From Phoebastria nigripes (Eukaryota; Chordata; Aves; Procellariiformes; Diomedeidae), in assembly GCA_035582835.1 (NCBI GenBank), contig JAYKAV010002766.1, forward strand, positions 61,197-125,196: a stretch of 64,000 bases of DNA. The letters run 5' to 3'. Every line of letters begins with the position of its first letter. Position 1 is the first letter of the stretch. Below, one piece after another: positions 1 to 12,220 of the stretch. A program made the translations under genes and the position numbers. The notes below the pieces were generated by a model. It was not told the DNA's origin. It saw only the letters and a program-made list of their open reading frames with translations, and did no database searches.

Positions 1-3000
1 ATTCTCTCCCCCACCCCCTTAAATATTATTTTCCTTTCGTTGTTCAAGTCGGTGTAAATCCTCTGCCAGGACATGCGAGCCGAGGCGCATTGCGACACAC
101 TCCCCTTTCTCTCCAAGCTGGAGAAAGACAGTAGCGGTAGTGTCTCACGAAAGCCAGAGGAAACCAAAGCAAAGCCTCGCCGTGACTGATTCTCTTTCCA
201 AATGGCGTAAGCAGGCCAACTTCAAACATGTGAATAATGAGTTATCTGTGCTTGACTTTGTTCGGCAGCAGAAGAGACGGTTCCTTCTAACATTTTCCTC
301 CTGCTCCCTCCTGTGAACTTCTGGGCTTCAACTTTTAGAAGTGGGCTGAAGTAGCGCTGGCACTTGCCGGCTGCTGCTGCTCACCGNAGCTCGGTGGAGA
401 TCTCCATCGTCCTCTGTGGAGACGTCATGTTTGAGTCCCTTCCAGCTGCTGGCACTGCGGGCAGCCGGGTTCCCGTCTCCACGCTGTCCTCCCCTCCCTC
501 CTTCGCTGGTTGTGGGGCTCCACCAAATTCTTCTTGGCTGGGAATTTCCCATGGCGAGTCTCGAGCTGGAGGTCGGTTTCCAGGGAAAACCTGAGGGACG
601 TTCACGTCTTGTGTTATAGGTGTGCAAAGATGAAACCACCCCAACATCTGCTGTAAGGGACAGGCCCGCTGTTCCCATAACACAAGCGTTTCACATGTGG
701 CTTGTTTCTGGAGCACATGCTGGGACTTGATAGTCTAGCCGAGACTCAGACTGGGAAAAAATTCAACCCTCTGTAGAGGATTGGCGCGTCTCTCTGAAGT
801 ACCTATTTTGAGGGCTACAAGAGGGATTTGAAAGGTGTTTTGCGCATTGAGCCGGAGTTTTATCCACTGCTGATTGCTTTCTTGTGGTCCATTCTCACGG
901 ACGTGTAGAGACTAAGCCACTGGGTTGTGTGCGGCATGGCTGCACGGGCTGCTCCTGGTAAGCTCCTTCTCGGCTAAGCCGTAGAGTTTGGCTGTTCGTA
1001 TTTGAGCAGAGCCTTGGGTGAAGAATGGTGGGAGCTTGCCGGTGGGATGCTTGGAGCCTTGCTTTCAAGGTGGATGAGTGGGAGCCTCTGCGGCCGCTGA
1101 TGGCTCGGCTCGAGCTGCTGCCCCAGCCCACGCTACCGTCTCCTGGTTCTTGTCTCCTCCTCAGTGGAGCTAAGGAAATGATCTGCAAATGTGTGTGTTA
1201 ATGAACATCCACCCCCCGAGCTGAAACGCTCCGCGTTTCCTTCGCTCCAGCTTGCCGCCAGCGTTTCGCAGCAAGACGCCTGGGGAGGGCCAAGCCACTT
1301 CCCACCATCTGCTCTCCCGTCCTTTGGTAGCGTGGGGCTACGGCAGGGGACGGGGATGAACGTGACACCCAAATCCGAACCCGCCGAGGGCAGAGAGCAG
1401 GCTGTGGAGCTCCTTGCCTCTACCGACAGTAACTCCATATGCATCTAAACACAGATAAATCAGGGGACCGGGACCCCCAGGCACCNCAGAAGGTGTTTTT
1501 TCAAATCAAATCTGCCAGCTCTGAGATTTTGGTATTACTCAAACCATTAAGTTCCTGGAGCCCCTTTCTACCTTTGATCAACTTTATATTCTGNATCTCA
1601 GTAATCTGGGGAAATAAGCTGCTTTTGGTAAACACCGTGGACACCCCCACCCCCCCCCACTGCCTGGAAACCCCATCCAGGTCCCAGCTTCGGAAGCCAC
1701 ATCAGGTTGCACACTCCTAGAAGGAAGAGCAGGGTCTGTTTGGTCTTTGAAATGTTTTAATGCAGAAAGCATGTTTTTAAATCATAGCTTTGAGGGCCTG
1801 AGCTCCAGTGCGGCACACACTGTTTCGCTGTCTGCATTCCAAGAAAACACCCAAAACTTCGAGTATGCTTCTTATTACTGGCCTAAAGTGTCAAATTCAC
1901 ATCAGCTTTTCCAGCTGGGAAGCGTTCAATGGGATCGTTTGTTTGATATGCTGATACAGATCTTGTTATTACATCAGGATCGTAGGTGATCTGTCAGTGT
2001 TTACATCATGTCATGTTCAGTATCGGAGTTAACTGATTCGGAAACCCGATCCAGCGTTAAAACCCTCCCTCGCGCTGTTGACAAGAAGTGCCTAAGGTCA
2101 GTAGCTGCCATCTTTTTATAGTACTAAGGACTGTTGTTTCCATAAATATTGACCTGCAAGCCAGTGCTAGCACAGCTGGAAACGCAGTGCAAAATCTCCA
2201 ACCCAACAGCAGGTTTCACGCCCCAAAATTCACAGGTCGGGGTGATTAAGACTTCTCAGACAGATTTCTTGGGATGAGGTCTGGAGCTGTTTGAAGTCGA
2301 TTGAAAATCCGCCCACTGGCTTCAGGAGGCTTTGAGTCAGTCCTTGGGTTAAGCTAGAAACCACCTTCCTCTTCTCTAAGGTATGAGCTATTGTTCACTT
2401 GACGGCATTGGTTTCCTCTCCGTGACAGCTGTGGGTAGATGGGGAAGGGCTTTTAATGAAGCCAACCGCTGCAGAAATTAAAAAGCTCAGGTTGTTCTGA
2501 TGAAAGAAACCCATTAATAGCGATTCTCTCTTGCGTGACAAAGTCTGACGTCCCTAGCTCTAAGTGACAAGCGGCAGGAAGTCCTGGGGAGACAGCCTGT
2601 ACCAAAGGGGGTTGGCAGGCCAAGCTGGTGGTTTTTAACTCATTCGCTGCCTTGTTCCATGCAGTTTAGCGCTGCCCGGTCCCACCCATGTAGATGGGGT
2701 GGGATATGAACCGGAGAGNGTCTAGGAGAGCTGGGAAAGGTCCTGATCCCACCACAGCTCTCCTCTGGGCTTTCACTCCTAAATGAGCCCCTGTGTTTGC
2801 CTTGACTTATATTTGCATCGAGTCTTCTACTTTCTTTTTATCAGGATAGTTTTAGGTTTTGGGGGGTTTTGCTGGTAATTGCTGGGTCTCCCCACAAACC
2901 AGCCCCTTTTAGAAGGTGTAAGTACAGCACTGCTATTTACTTGAGGCTTAAAAACACCACGGGGCTGTGCCCGCATTCAGACAGCGTGGGGACCGGAGCA

Positions 3001-4339
3001 ACCGCAGTGCAGCATGATGCAGCCACATGAAGCCCTCGGTTAAGTCGTACGGCTGAATAATCTTTAAAAACGTTATCAGCATAGAGATCACTTGATTTAT
3101 TTTTCAGGATTTTCTCCGTTACATGCCAGATACTACTGCAGGATAGGGTTTCAGCTGAGATAGAGGCAGAGAATTTAATTTCCATTAAACTTCTGTGGAA
3201 CTTGGTCTTTGAAGTCCTTTTGGCTTCTCTGCTAAGCTCTGCCTGAGAAAACCGGTTAAAAGAAAAACGTAAACCTATTTTTCTTCTTCTGTGCTCAAAT
3301 GCATACTGAAATAATAAAATGTGGACCAAAACAAGACACCTCACTGCACATGCTTTGCCCCTTGGGAAAAGCACAAATACCATGTGACAGATGCTGGTCA
3401 CGTCTCCGAAGGCCCTCAGATAACGCAGGGATGCCCGAGGTCTGGGGACGCACAGAGATTAGAAGAGATCATTTATGGTGTTGATTTGAGGTTTCCTTGG
3501 TTTACTTGACACAGCAGGGAAAATACATTTTCAAAATACCACTGGGTTTTGCTTTCTGCTGGGAGTTTGTCCTTACCAAGTTTTGCTCTCTGGCGTCAGC
3601 ACGTTTTCGTTCGGTTTGGACTTTTACACGCCCGGGAGCCTGGGGATTGGAGAGTTTGGGGGGGATGGTGGGGCTTGCCTGGATGTGGAGCTCCCAGAGG
3701 AGGGTCAAAGCCCCTCAAAAACTGTGGCTGGGGGCGGTTTGCTGTTGGGACACCCGTGGAGCATCGCCGCAGCAGGGAGCTCGGCTGGGAGCGCGAGATC
3801 CCCTCCGGAGTTGATGCTCTCCCCTCCCGTCCGAGCCATCCAGCGTCTCTGCAGACAGCCTGGCAAGTGCAGCCTGAGCACAACGAGCCAAGCAAATGCA
3901 AGATCAGAAGATATCAGACATCAAATTTAAAGAGGGGGAAGTCTGGGGACTTTCTGTGACTTTGCTATAAATTGACACTGAGCTCACGCTATGCAGATGT
4001 GAGGGGGGGAAGGAAGGAGGGTGTGAGCAAGAGGTGGCTGCGTTTTTCACCTTTCAAATGCATCGCTTTTCTTCTTAAAAGCCACTGAGAACTGAGCTTG
4101 ACTTGGTGGATGTTGGCCATAGGGCTGGATCTGATAAGGCTCAGCTCTCAGAAGAGCTGCAGAAGGGTTTCTTCCCAGCTCCTCTCCTACCTCCCCGGCG
4201 TGCCTGCACACCTCCAGTGCCCCCGAGCTCTTCTCTCGATTACACTGGGATAAGGCGTTTGCCACCTTGGGAAGGTCCTTTCATGACAGGTGCAAAGAGC
4301 TGGGGGTGTTGCACGGCCGTCTGGCTGCAGCAGGTAAAG

Positions 4340-4455
4340 AGCAAGGAGAAGCCAAGGTCTGAACCCGGCACTGATGTAAAACTGAAGCAGCTCTGGCTTC
4401 GCTGGAGTCCCTCCAGCTTTGTGCGGGTGTAACTGAGACTGGAATCCGGCCCAGA
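4340..4455 (+). repeat. Degenerate ancient amniote repeat ending in a 'tttggccc'-like motif
   Basis: The segment carries a decayed series of features (a ggtgtaactgag-type motif, then aatccggccc) that I associate with an old interspersed repeat common in turtle, crocodilian and bird genomes, probably a CR1-type 3' end. The match is by recognition of the pattern only. No target-site duplication is visible and the boundaries are approximate. It lies in a RUNX3 intron. Confidence 0.5.
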
Positions 4456-4597
4456 GAGAGTGAAGCCGTTCGGCGATGATTAATATAGTAAAATGCGAAA
4501 GTTAGTTATGTATCAAGTGTATTTCATGCGCCTCTTGCCTCAGGACAATTAGCATAAATTTAATAATTATTGCCCTGTTCCAGCAGCTGCTACCTAA

Positions 4598-4725
4598 GGA
4601 GCTGGGAGCGCTTTACAAACGCTCATTAGTTGCTGCCCTGCCTGGGGGAGGTAGGTGAATAGTCTCCCCATTTTATGGGTAGGAAAAGAGGAACAGAAAG
4701 AAGCCAAGTGAGATGGCCAAGGTGT
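4598..4725 (+). repeat. Degenerate ancient repeat (gcgctttacaaac ... ccccattttat type)
   Basis: The order of motifs (gagcgctttacaaacgctcattag, a gaggtaggtgaatag block, ccccattttatggg, then a decayed gaggaacagaaag / gatggccaaggt block) follows a well-known old amniote interspersed repeat in which a GCTTTACAAAC block is followed by a GGGGAAACTGAGGCACAGAG block and a GACTTGCCCAAGGTCAC block. It is about 130 bp, heavily mutated and intronic. Another piece of the same family is seen at about 51390-51515. Confidence 0.6.
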
Positions 4726-5326
4726 GGTGCCATGGCCGGGTTGCTCCCTTCCCTCTTCCTGCACCTTCTCCAGCCCTGCTTGGCTCTGGCCCCATTGGGT
4801 GGGCAGAGCTGGGGAGGGGGCTGGAGTAAGACAAGAGTTTATTCTTTGTGCACTGAGCAAACACTGTAGAAAATACCTAAAATTCAATGTTTCCTTTGCT
4901 GGTTTCCCAATCGCCACCCTGCCAGGAGACAGGGTTTCTCCTGCCTTGCATGTGTCTCCCCTCCTTGTTCGGAGCGAGTGAGGGCTGGTGTAGGCTGGTC
5001 GCTCGGGCACGGCACATCCTGACCCCGGCGCCCACATCCTGTTCCTTGATCGGANGCTGACTTGCCGCACGATCTGGGGCGTCCGGCATGGGTCAGTCTG
5101 CGTCCATTCTTCAGCAGGCTTCATCTGTCTGAACTGCGAGCTCTTCCCGCGTGTATGTGCCGTGCAAAGCCCCCGGGGAGCTGATCTCCGCCAGGGCCGC
5201 CACGCATTACCCCCGTGCGAATAATAGCAAACCGTGAAGATGGAGGCTGCGCTGACTTTGTGTTTAACTGGGTGCTCTAGCCAAAGGGTAACTGATTAGA
5301 TATCAGACTCTCTTATCATGTTCCAG

Positions 5327-5491
5327 GGCACAGACAAAAGCTAGAAGACCAAGCCAAACCCTTCACCGACCGCTACGGGGAGCTGGAACGGCTGCGCCAG
5401 TCCATGAGAGTCACCCCAACAACACCCAACCCCCGCGGATCCCTCAGCACCCCAAGCCACTTTGGGTCCCAGGCTCAAACTCCAATACAAG
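5327..5491 (+). CDS. RUNX3: RUNX3 penultimate coding exon (linker after the Runt domain)
   Basis: This 165-nt exon is bounded by an acceptor (cttatcatgttccag) and a donor (gtaactgg). It begins with the last two bases of an arginine codon, encodes 54 complete residues and ends with one base of a glycine codon completed in the last exon. The peptide starts HRQKLEDQAKPF and ends SQAQTPIQ. It has the RHRQKLED block that directly follows the DNA-binding Runt domain, then the RUNX3-type segments FTDRYGELERLR and MRVTP-TPNPRGSLST. RUNX1 and RUNX2 differ clearly here. Compared with human RUNX3 there are two extra residues (QS) before MRVTP. RUNX3 is a sequence-specific nuclear transcription factor that binds TGYGGT sites with CBF-beta and acts in T-cell, neuronal and epithelial development. 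This exon corresponds roughly to human residues 188-242. The upstream exons lie outside the window. Confidence 0.96.
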
Positions 5492-7894
5492 GTAACTGGC
5501 TGGGTGCCCCAGCCTGGCATCGCACCCCGAACCCTTGTGCTCCCGACACGGCCGGGCAGGGAGCGGAGCCGTCCCGGCCGAGCAAGCCTCCCTCTGGATG
5601 GTATTTTAGGGCTGGAGTCCAGCTCTCCCCTGGGTAAAGAGCCCTGCCTGGGGGACAAGCCAGGGAGGGGTTTGGTTGGTTTTCTTGACCCTGGACGCCT
5701 TTTTGCACCCACTAAATCAGCAGGCGGCTGCTGAATCATAAACCCAGGCAAGTTCGTTCTGCACCATTCGATATGGGGTCTTAGGAAAAACTGAGTGGTT
5801 TCAGCAGGAACGCGAGGGAGATCAGAGCAACATACTTTGAATCCAGTAGCTTCTTTGACATGAAGGCACCCGCGTAGACGGTTAAGCAGCANCTAGAAAG
5901 GGTGTATTATACTTTACATGCTAATCCAAATGGTTTCTTATCTTGTTGCATTGTGTTTATGCCAAGTCCGGTGATCCATCACCCAACTCCAGCATAATTC
6001 CCCACACGTATGCACACCTGCATGGGTGCACGCGTGCGCACACACACACAGAGGCTTTGCTCTTCCCATATTTGCCATCAGCATAGCTGAGCCCTCGGGC
6101 GTTCCCCGTGAATCTGCATTGTAGCTTGTTGCCAGGAAAGAGGTAGGAATTGCCACCAGAATTACCCGAGCAAGGTCAGTCTGCTGATTCCCTCGCACCT
6201 GAATTTCAGCCCCAAACTAAGCATTGCATTTGAAAATATCCAGCTGCCTTGCTGCTCCCAGCTTGCTGCACTTCTCAGCACAGCCACATGCCACCAAGAT
6301 GTATTGAGAGACCGTTCTCCTGTCCGCACATGAGACGTGCTCCTTTTCCATGCATTTTTAATCTCGGTGGTGTTCTCCTTTGAAAATCAGCAGAAAGGGA
6401 TAGTATTTAAGCTGTTTGCATTTTGAGTTTTGGTGAAAAGTGGCCCTTCTTGGAAGGTTTCGTATGAAAAGTTCCAAAAGCCTTTGGGTTGCATTTTCAG
6501 AAGTGACGTAGATGTTTGAAAACCTCAGTGTCATTGGCAAAGAGGGTGTCTCAGGCGCAAAAACATGTTTGAAAACGTTACCCGAACTGTAAAAGCTNCC
6601 CCGCTCCTCCCAACCCAAAATTACAGTGAAAATGTAATTTATTTCTCATTGAAATGCAAATCTTTATGCTTGGAATTTTCATTGATATTAGCACAGTTTA
6701 TGAGAAGAACCCGGGCATTTTGTGTAGGATTATCATTTGATTTTTGTTAAAAAAAGCAAGAGGGAGAGAGAGAAAGAGTTTTATAGGCTCGTCCCATTGG
6801 CTGCATAATAAAGAAAGAGATTCTTGGGGGAAGAAAAAAAGATGCGTATTTTAAATTAGCACAGTCCCCTGTAGTGCCAGAAACCCAAAGAGCGTCGTTT
6901 GGAGCAAAGAATCAGGTGATGACACAAATTCAACAAGAAAAAAATGAAACTGTCCACAAGCTACCGTCNGTGCCAAATTCCCAAATGTCAAGTGACAGCA
7001 GGAGTGGAGACACACAAAATTAGCCATCTAAAATCATTCCTGCGGAGTGAATCCAAAGTACCAGGAATGCTGCAAAAGGCAGTTCATGCACGCTCTGCTC
7101 TTGGCTCCCTTGTTCCCAAGTTGGAGGAACTGTCTTAAAATTACTGTGGGTTCTTACCAGCGTAACTGGGAGCAGAAGCAGCTCAGTAATTTTAATCTCA
7201 GCCCTGTCCTTTTGACACAACGCTGACTATAACCAATCATAATAATAATAAAAAACCCCCTCTTTCTCTCACACACACACGGCTTATTCACAAAGATCAT
7301 AATTTTTACCCAAGCAAGTGGAGCCTGGCCCATGCCAAGAATAACACAGGAGTTAACAGGCCTGTAATTCTCACGACTTGGCACGTTCTTAGGTAACACA
7401 CACGAGAAGCCGATTAGCAAAAAGCATAACGAGATATCGGTTAGGAGGGACGAACGGGGCAGGCTGGAGTTCATCTGGCCCCCGCTATCCTTTACCTGGG
7501 TGCTTCCCAACCTTAATGTTTTTAGCATCCTTGCATCCCTGTGCAGGGATTAAAAGGGGGCCAGCGAGAGGCAGAGAGGCAGGTTTCCTCCACGATCACC
7601 TACACCCGGCAGCCCTCCGCTCATGTGCCGGAGGTGGTTGGCCTCCCGGTTCTGCTGACCGAGCAGTTTGCGTGAACGCTTCCTAATCCGCTTCTGGCAA
7701 AACCAGGCTGGGGAGCTGAGATGCTCAGAAACAGCCTCGGCCACTGAGGGGGGATTCAGGCACCTCAAATCCCTGAACTCAGCACGGGGAGTTTGGGCTT
7801 TGCAGCAGACAGGCACGTAGGAGACAGTGTTGATCTTTGGGAGGAATTGGGGTCCTTTGGAGATGTGTTTGCTCTGGCCCAGTCCAATCTTTCC

Positions 7895-7980
7895 TCCCCG
7901 GGAGCGAAGGCTGTGGCTGCAGTGGAGATCACGGCAAGGACGCTGGTGTAAATGGGAGAAGAATCTGGCCCGCGGCCATT
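7895..7980 (+). repeat. Degenerate ancient repeat, 'gaatctggcccg' end
   Basis: Contains the sequence of motifs cgctggtgtaaatgggag followed by agaatctggcccg. This matches the decayed 3' part of the same old sauropsid repeat class noted at 4340-4455. Boundaries are approximate. Confidence 0.45.
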
Positions 7981-8324
7981 TGCAGAAGACTTTCAGTAAA
8001 GCAGCCCCCAGAGGTTATAAATAGCCCCCATGTAAAATGATCATCCTGAGGTTAAATGGTCTCAAACCAAAAACCTCCCGGTAAGAGAAAACCGATCGTT
8101 TCTGAAGGGCATGCCAGGAAACATGGGAGGAGAGCGCGCTCAGCACCGTGGCCGAGCGGGTCAGATCCTGCTCTCGCACTGGTTTCCCACTGCCCAGTGT
8201 CANTGTATTTCAGTGGCTTCAAGTCTTGCATTACCCCATGCAGATGGGCAGAGAATCGATCCCTTCCCATGCCTGCCTGCAAATGGGACAGACTTCTGCA
8301 GCCTTCCACACACCAGATTTCATT

Positions 8325-8410
8325 CCCATTTCTACTGCTTTGGGGAGAAAATAGGGTAATTCTGGGTTCACCCCAGTGTAGCTGTGATGAGAATTTGGCC
8401 CGGTAGCCGG
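8325..8410 (+). repeat. Degenerate ancient repeat, 'gagaatttggcccgg' end
   Basis: The sequence contains a ccccagtgtagctgtgatg block followed by agaatttggcccgg, again the typical end of the old interspersed repeat seen at 4340 and 7895. Another remnant (gaggatttggcccaatac) follows at about 8495. The three pieces may be fragments of one or more insertions. Confidence 0.5.
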
Positions 8411-10654
8411 GCAGGTAGGACAGGCAGACTCTCATCTAGCATCAGCCAGTGCTGCTTCCCTGGCTTCAGCAGAGCAGAGCCATTTGCCTCCGTTGAGGAT
8501 TTGGCCCAATACTTCTCCAGTGAGGTCTGGAAAATCTGAGGTTTTGAAATCCCGGCTCTCCCGTCTCCACAGCGAGACACCAAGCTGTCATTAGGATGGC
8601 TTGAAATGGTTCCTTATTATGGGGCACATGAAGCCAGAGCCTTGCGTGCTTGCTTCATTTCGAGTTTTGTCTTCTAGCTTAAAAAAAATCAAGTAGCTCT
8701 CAAAAGTGAAGCAAGATGTTAGAGGAACTTGCTTCTGCCTGCCTTCGGCTGCTTCTCGGGGCCCCCTTGCTCTGGGGAAGTGGGATGGTGACAGACACAC
8801 GTCCTCCCGGGGAGAACCGGGATGGTTCTAGCAGCCCCCAATTCTCCGCGCGACGCTTTGCCCTTGCCCATATTTCAGCAGTGGTTCATGCTGAACCATT
8901 TTATTCCCATTGCAACAGAGGAGGACCGCCCACGCAGCCGGCTCCTGTGTTCTAGCTTTGTGGTGGAAACATCTTCAACCACTCAAAAGCAATTGTATGC
9001 ATTGTCCGGCAACATGTAGGGGCCTTGTGTACATGAGGACAATTGCAAAGTGATTTTAAATTTGATCTACTCAGTAACAGAGCAAGCTGTTTTGATTAAT
9101 GCACTTAACATCCCCTTGCACACTCTTCATATTGCTCCAGCGAAACCAAATTCCCTTGACTTCACAGGGAGAACAGTAAACGTTGGATCCTTTTTGCAAA
9201 CTCCATCCTGCCTCTCCCAGCCTTAGTGTCTGCTGAACGGTGTGGGAGACATTGTCTTTGCTGGTGAAGAGCTTTCAGACCTCCTGATCTGGAAACAGCT
9301 CAGCTTTAACCAGCTTGATTTCCAATCCATTACTTAAAGCCAGTGCAACGTTTTTAACATAGGCCAGTCATCAGCAGAATGCTTCACCATATGCATTTAA
9401 AGTAAAACGTCTCTCTCTTTTTCTTTTTAAATATACATTTTTAAAGTATTACATTACTTTTAAGAAGCCTCTTGGCATAGGCAGCGAGTGCCCTATTGTT
9501 TCCGAAATGCAACGTGGCTGCTCTGAGGTTAAGTCCTGAATTATGGGCCCAGCAAATACACTGAATTGCTGCTTCCTAATCCCTGTCCAGATCGACTTAT
9601 GGTTTCTTTAAAATATCCGTTTCTTAATGGATAAAAACATTCTACCATGGGCAGAGACTAAATTGTTTCCAAAGGAAGCCAGGCAAGCATTAGTGGGAAG
9701 AAAACATATTGTGGGATTCAGCTTCAGCCTCAAAGGAAGGAACACGCTTAAGATGGGTTTCCTGCCTGCTTTCAGGCTCCGCAGGCTTCTGTGCCTATCT
9801 TTAAACTGCTCTTCTGCTCCTCTCAATTACATTTGCCCGCTGCACAGTGGATGTCCCTTAAATGAATTTGGCATGTAACAGTCAAAGCTGAACCACAGGC
9901 CAGTGCTGGACGGGAGCATCCTCCAAGAGAGAGTCCAAGCACCCGCNACCGCTGCTTTTGCCGCTGACGTGCAGCCGCCTCCGTCTCCCAGCCACAGCTC
10001 AGGGTGCCGAAGTGCTGCTGTTTCTACGAAATAGCAGACGAGCGAAATAGCAGATGAGCTTGCAACGAGCCCAGCTGAATTTGCCTCAGGCTCCAGGGAT
10101 GCCATCCTGCCTTTGACGTGGGATTTTCGCTATGCTGGGATCCTCACTGCCAGATTCAGACTGCCGATGGGAAGCCTCCAGCCCGGGGTCCTGCTGCAGG
10201 AGGGCACTGCCCTCATTGCCGGGCTGCTTGGCTGCGGTGCAGCCCAGGAGCGGCAGAGCAGGGCTGGAGCCCTATCTCCTATCGCCCCATCAGCCTCCCC
10301 TATCAGCCTGCCGCTCCGCAGTGGGTTTCCCATGGCAGACTNGGCCTGGTCCAAACCTGCTCGGCAGGCAAGGTGGTCTAGCTGCAGGCTGGGTTGTAAA
10401 TTCAGCAACTTCCTTTTATGTAGTCAGGGCTTGTTAATTTTTTTTAATACCCTTTGAATACAGGTAAAGAGCAAAGCACAGGCGGGCCAGAGGGAGTGCC
10501 TGCAATCAAGGGAGCGTTTCCCTTTCAGCCCACCCACCCGCTCCAATTAGCACCGTTAGCTTACTCATTAGCTTTGCGGGATGGAGCGGCAGGGATTGAG
10601 CTTGATGCGGTGCGTGCCGGGCAGGGGGATGCGGGCAGAGGAGGGATCTGGGGA

Positions 10655-10960
10655 TGGCAAGGGGAAGAGAGAGGCTGTTGCGGGAAAGGAAGCTGGGAGA
10701 GCCTGGCTTGTTTAGTCTAGCAAAAGGCAGGCTGGGAGCGGAGCTGATTGCTCTGTATAAATACATCCAGGGGGTAAACATCAGGGAGGGAGAAGAGCTA
10801 ATGTAAGCTATGAAGGACAGTGCTGGCACAGGAGATGGGGCTGAACTGGCCCTGAATAAATCCAGACTGGATTTTAGAAGCAGGGTCCTTCCCAGAAGGG
10901 CAGGATGGGTCCAACGCATGGCTGGGAGCATCCCAACGGACCTTGAAGGGTTTGCAGAGG
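10655..10960 (+). mobile_element. CR1-type LINE fragment (3' end of ORF2), degenerate
   Basis: The block ggcttgtttagtctagcaaa, then gattgctctgtataaatac, then agggagggagaagagctaa and ctgaactggccctgaataaa follows the known 3' ORF2 sequence of sauropsid CR1 elements. Translated on the + strand it gives LFSLAKGRLGAELIALYKYIQG after correcting for decay, which is the C-terminal tail of a CR1 reverse transcriptase. Stops and frame breaks show that it is dead. It is 5'-truncated, as CR1 copies usually are, and is about 300 bp long. Its presence in the last RUNX3 intron is the best single indication that the genome is sauropsid. Confidence 0.82.
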
Positions 10961-11859
10961 AGGTTGAGATGTGGTGCATGATTCACTGAGCTGGGAATAC
11001 CTGGGAATTTCCCTGCCTCACTGCCCTGCCCGCCCGTATAGACCGGGAGGCTGTTGCCCAGCATATTTGGGGTCTGATTGAAAGTGCTGGGAGCGGACCC
11101 AGGAGAGCTGAGTTAAGGTTTGCGATGCTCACCGGGGTAGGTTTGGGGGGGCTGAGTGTGTGTCTGCACGGCAGCACACGGTATTTGAAGAGAATTAGAA
11201 AACCGAGCAGCAAGCCTGCTCGGCAATCTTGAGGTGGTGCCTGGCGATGCTGTGATAAGCGACGTGTGTGTTGTTGTGTTTTGGTTTGGGGTTTTCTTTT
11301 TTTTTTTTCCAAACTCTGCAGAGGAAGTACTTGCACCCAGTTCGTGAGCTGGTTATATCAGATACAGAACAATTGCTCCATGGGTGTGTAACAACGGATG
11401 CTGTTCACACCCTCATTTTTTTTTCGACACCTCCCCTCCTCCCCCAAAATAAATTTTGCTCTATTTTTCATGGGGTGGGAGGAAGGGGCCGTTTTCTTTT
11501 TTAGTTGGCTCTGACTTGGAAACGAATGAACTTGTTCACATATGTGACAGAGGCGTGAGAGCGTGCCTGCATGCGTGGGTGGGGAGGAGAGCGGCTCCTT
11601 CTTTAGAGATGAGCTGGGTCTTCAGAGATCAAATGCATGTCGTGCACCTTCCCGTTCAGAGCAGATTCTCTCCATCTTTGGCCACCTGCCTCTCCATGCT
11701 CCCAGATGGAGCCGTTATGATCAGGGGAAGGAAGCAGAGAGGAAGAGAGGTCAGAAAAATGCTGAAAGACAACTTGGAGGTCCAAGCATCACAGAAACTA
11801 GTAGAGAAAAAATAGCTAGAGGTATATACAGAGAGAGAATTTCTATCCCCGCTCCGTCT

Positions 11860-12220
11860 GACACATGCATGTGTATTATATACATAAGCATAAAGTATCA
11901 TTAGTGTTTACATTGTCGTCAATCATCATGGCATAAGACAGGAAAGGAGGTTTTTTTTTTCCCCCGGGGTAGATTTTTCACGACAATTTTGCAAGGCACA
12001 TATATGCATATAAATAAAACAGTGATATATGGCCAGGCTGAAGATATTTATATATTCCATACACTTGGAGAGTTCCACACTATCAAGTTCCCTTTAAATT
12101 TCCTTTATTCTCTCTGTGCGTACCACACACTTCGTGTATTTGTGTGTGTTGTGTAATGTACACACATGCTTAGGTTTATTGCTGACTTTTTATTCAATAA
12201 GTCACTGCATGTTCCCCAGA
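11860..12220. other. AT-rich intronic island, candidate regulatory element
   Basis: An AT-rich stretch sits in an otherwise GC-richer intron. It includes gtttacattgtcgtcaatca, TATAAATA-like runs, and homeodomain- or MEF2-like words near 12000-12050, followed by a short TG-rich patch. No repeat family is recognised. I infer only that it could be a conserved non-coding element. The sequence alone cannot show conservation. Confidence 0.25.

Larger units (their letters stand above)
1..5326 (+). other. RUNX3: RUNX3 intron (3' part), upstream of the penultimate coding exon
   Basis: This stretch ends in a polypyrimidine-AG acceptor directly before a recognisable RUNX3 exon, so it is inferred to be intron. 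I looked for the Runt-domain exons on both strands and did not see them, so they should lie upstream of base 1. Within the intron I can support two degenerate interspersed-repeat pieces (about 4340-4455 and 4598-4725), listed separately. The rest is unremarkable single-copy-looking DNA with moderate GC content. Open frames here are short and resemble no protein I recognise. Confidence 0.8.

Noticed and set aside
1..5326. Possible Runt-domain exons upstream
   Set aside because: The conserved Runt-domain sequences were looked for and not seen in any frame, so they should lie outside the window.
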